This document shows positions 14,021-14,919 of a DNA stretch of 14,919 nt, in pieces; position 1 is the first letter of the stretch; every line of letters starts with the position of its first letter. The stretch is from NCBI GenBank assembly GCA_002310055.1, contig DBXS01000012.1:1-14919 (forward strand). The letters run 5' to 3'. The notes under the pieces were generated by a model that had not been told where the DNA came from, made no database searches, and saw nothing but the letters and a program-made list of their open reading frames with translations. The DNA is from Clostridiales bacterium UBA1206. Its GTDB lineage: Bacteria; Bacillota; Clostridia; Oscillospirales; CAG-382. Both the position numbers and the translations under genes were made by a program.

Positions 14021-14659
14021 TCAAATATAGTATCTGCACGCGAGCGAGAAACCCGCAAGGGCCATATAATAGAGTATCATCACCAGAACGTCCCGGTACG
14101 CGGGACGTTTGTTTTCTATCGTCATTGCAAGCAAAACGTCCGACGCTAAAAACAGCAGCGCCGATACCGCCGACGTGATCCCGAACGCTTCGCCGTAAAA
14201 CGCGCTGCCTATCGCAAAGGATACCATCACGCCAAGTATCGCCGCGTATACCGTCAGCGGGAACCGCGTCTGCGCAGGAAGCTCGAAATACGAAAAAGCA
14301 AAAGCGCACGCTATAGCGTATAAAACGAACGCGATGACCGCAACATAAAGTTTGCTTCCGTATATTATAAACGCGGGCGCGAACAGGCAGTGCGCGAAAG
14401 CGAATAAGATCCCGCCGGGAATGAACTTGAAATGGATGACGAGATCGGCGCACGCGCAGACGGTTATCGCAAGGGCAATGAGCAAAAACGCGATATTTTT
14501 CGAGACGGCGAACGCCCGGTACGCCGGAGCCGCCAGCGCGAGCGAAGCCGCCGCTTTGAGCAGCGCGCAAAGCAGTTTGCTTTTCTTTTTGTTAAGCAAA
14601 AGGAACGATACCGCGCACGCAGCGGAAACGCAAAAACTTACAATATATATTATATACAT
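14021..14659 (-). CDS. YhhN/TMEM86-family membrane protein (lysoplasmalogenase-like)
   Basis: This 212-residue protein is almost entirely membrane, with about seven to eight helices. The pattern CADL (70-73), an AHC segment with F and Y around it (89-100), SDVLLAM (163-169) and YYMALAG (187-193) fits the YhhN family, whose animal members hydrolyse lysoplasmalogen. It is a divergent member: the usual GD is AD here, and the usual YYxAQ lacks the Gln. Activity is therefore uncertain. I chose the start at 14659 because GGGGTGA lies 5-7 nt upstream and because the promoter places the transcript start near 14674. An in-frame ATG at 14743 lies upstream of that promoter. The gene stands alone and converges on copA. 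Confidence 0.75.
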   Translation of the reverse strand: MYIIYIVSFCVSAACAVSFLLLNKKKSKLLCALLKAAASLALAAPAYRAFAVSKNIAFLLIALAITVCACADLVIHFKFIPGGILFAFAHCLFAPAFIIYGSKLYVAVIAFVLYAIACAFAFSYFELPAQTRFPLTVYAAILGVMVSFAIGSAFYGEAFGITSAVSALLFLASDVLLAMTIENKRPAYRDVLVMILYYMALAGFSLACRYYI

Positions 14660-14680
14660 TCGTCTCACCCCACAATATGT

Positions 14681-14709
14681 ATTATATAGCAAAAACCCGT
14701 CCGTGTCAA
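14681..14709 (-). promoter_or_regulatory. Perfect consensus promoter of the YhhN-family gene
   Basis: On the minus strand TTGACA (complement of 14704-14709) and TATAAT (complement of 14681-14686) are both perfect and 17 bp apart. The leader would be only about 15 nt. Confidence 0.92.
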
Positions 14710-14759
14710 TCGCGGTTTTTGTGCATTCGTACAAAGTGTTCAAATGTCGATTTTTTCGC

Positions 14760-14788
14760 TTGACAAACGCGTTTCAAAATGATATTAT
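14760..14788 (+). promoter_or_regulatory. Tandem promoter P1, probable stable-RNA operon
   Basis: TTGACA (14760-14765) and TATTAT (14783-14788) are 17 bp apart. The predicted start is G14795 in CAAGCT. No open reading frame with a ribosome binding site follows before P2, which suggests an RNA operon leader. Confidence 0.8.
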
Positions 14789-14847
14789 AGGCAAGCTGCG
14801 TCTGAAAACCACGTGCGAGACCGCGCGGGTCCGAGTGCGAAAAAAGT

Positions 14848-14870
14848 GCAAAAAAAAGTTTGTTTTTTGC
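14848..14870. other. A-tract/T-tract dyad upstream of P2
   Basis: GCAAAAAA (14848-14855) and TTTTTTGC (14863-14870) are an 8-bp inverted repeat, followed by another A-tract (14871-14877) 11 nt before the P2 -35. Phased A/T tracts here fit an UP element or curved DNA. A hairpin could also form in P1 transcripts, but no T-tail follows. Confidence 0.5.
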
Positions 14871-14881
14871 AAAAAAAGTAC

Positions 14882-14910
14882 TTGACAAAGGGAAAGAGAT
14901 GTGGTAATAT
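14882..14910 (+). promoter_or_regulatory. Tandem promoter P2, probable stable-RNA operon
   Basis: TTGACA (14882-14887) and TAATAT (14905-14910) are 17 bp apart, with TGTGG before the -10 (TRTG element). The predicted start, G14917, again lies in CAAGCT, as for P1. The window ends 9 nt after the -10, so the transcribed gene is not visible. Confidence 0.82.
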
Positions 14911-14919
14911 AGACAAGCT

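Noticed and set aside
14660..14743. Upstream ATG that would extend the YhhN-family protein by 28 residues
   Set aside because: The perfect promoter at 14681-14709 would place the transcript start downstream of that ATG.
14819..14831. GACC-GGTC mini-hairpin in the leader between P1 and P2, considered as a riboswitch or attenuator
   Set aside because: The stem is four base pairs only, with no match to a known riboswitch and no T-tail.

Overview
This 14.9 kb window looks like a chromosomal segment of an uncultured member of the Clostridia. A Christensenellales- or Oscillospirales-like gut bacterium is my guess; there is no rRNA or marker phylogeny in view. The reasons are: lipoproteins with Firmicutes-type signal peptides, strong GGAGG-type ribosome binding sites, a run of housekeeping promoters with TTGACA and exactly 17-bp spacers, meso-diaminopimelate peptidoglycan genes, and an orphan solute-binding lipoprotein typical of these clades. 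No phage, transposon, IS or CRISPR signal is visible.

Layout. The left edge holds the 5' end of a tRNA-Cys gene reading leftward, with its own consensus promoter. Next comes a secreted beta-helix lipoprotein of the Cthe_2159 (DUF4353) type (234-2024), then two tiny membrane-protein genes facing each other across a shared terminator (2135-2371 +, 2453-2668 -). trmB (tRNA m7G46 methyltransferase) follows and converges on, and overlaps, the 3' end of murE. murE is translationally coupled to dapF, so the enzyme that makes meso-DAP and the ligase that uses it are made together on the minus strand. Divergent from dapF, a strong promoter drives an apparent four-gene run: a YfbR-type 5'-deoxynucleotidase, a small TIM-barrel sugar isomerase/epimerase, an SDR of the fructuronate reductase/mannonate oxidoreductase (UxuB/YjmF) type, and an ABC-type solute-binding lipoprotein ending at a clear terminator.

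The next unit (9602-14015) is a metal-efflux operon. One promoter overlaps or abuts a GTTTAA/TTAAAC dyad operator of ArsR/SmtB character. It drives a Zn/Cd/Pb-type P1B ATPase lacking an N-terminal metal-binding domain, a free 75-residue HMA metallochaperone, and a CopA-type Cu(I) ATPase whose start overlaps the chaperone stop. A terminator separates it from a convergent YhhN/TMEM86-family membrane protein with a perfect consensus promoter. The right edge carries two tandem TTGACA-17 promoters with the same start context (CAAGCT), preceded by A/T-tract dyads. They look like the P1/P2 pair of an rRNA or other stable-RNA operon that lies just outside the window.

Most of the window is ordinary core genome. 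The parts most worth a second look are the combined Zn-type/Cu-type efflux operon with its multi-half-site operator, the trmB terminator hidden inside the murE coding sequence, the uronate-flavoured gene run with an unassigned TIM-barrel enzyme, and the shared architecture of the stable-RNA promoters at both edges. I found no convincing candidate for a wholly new system.
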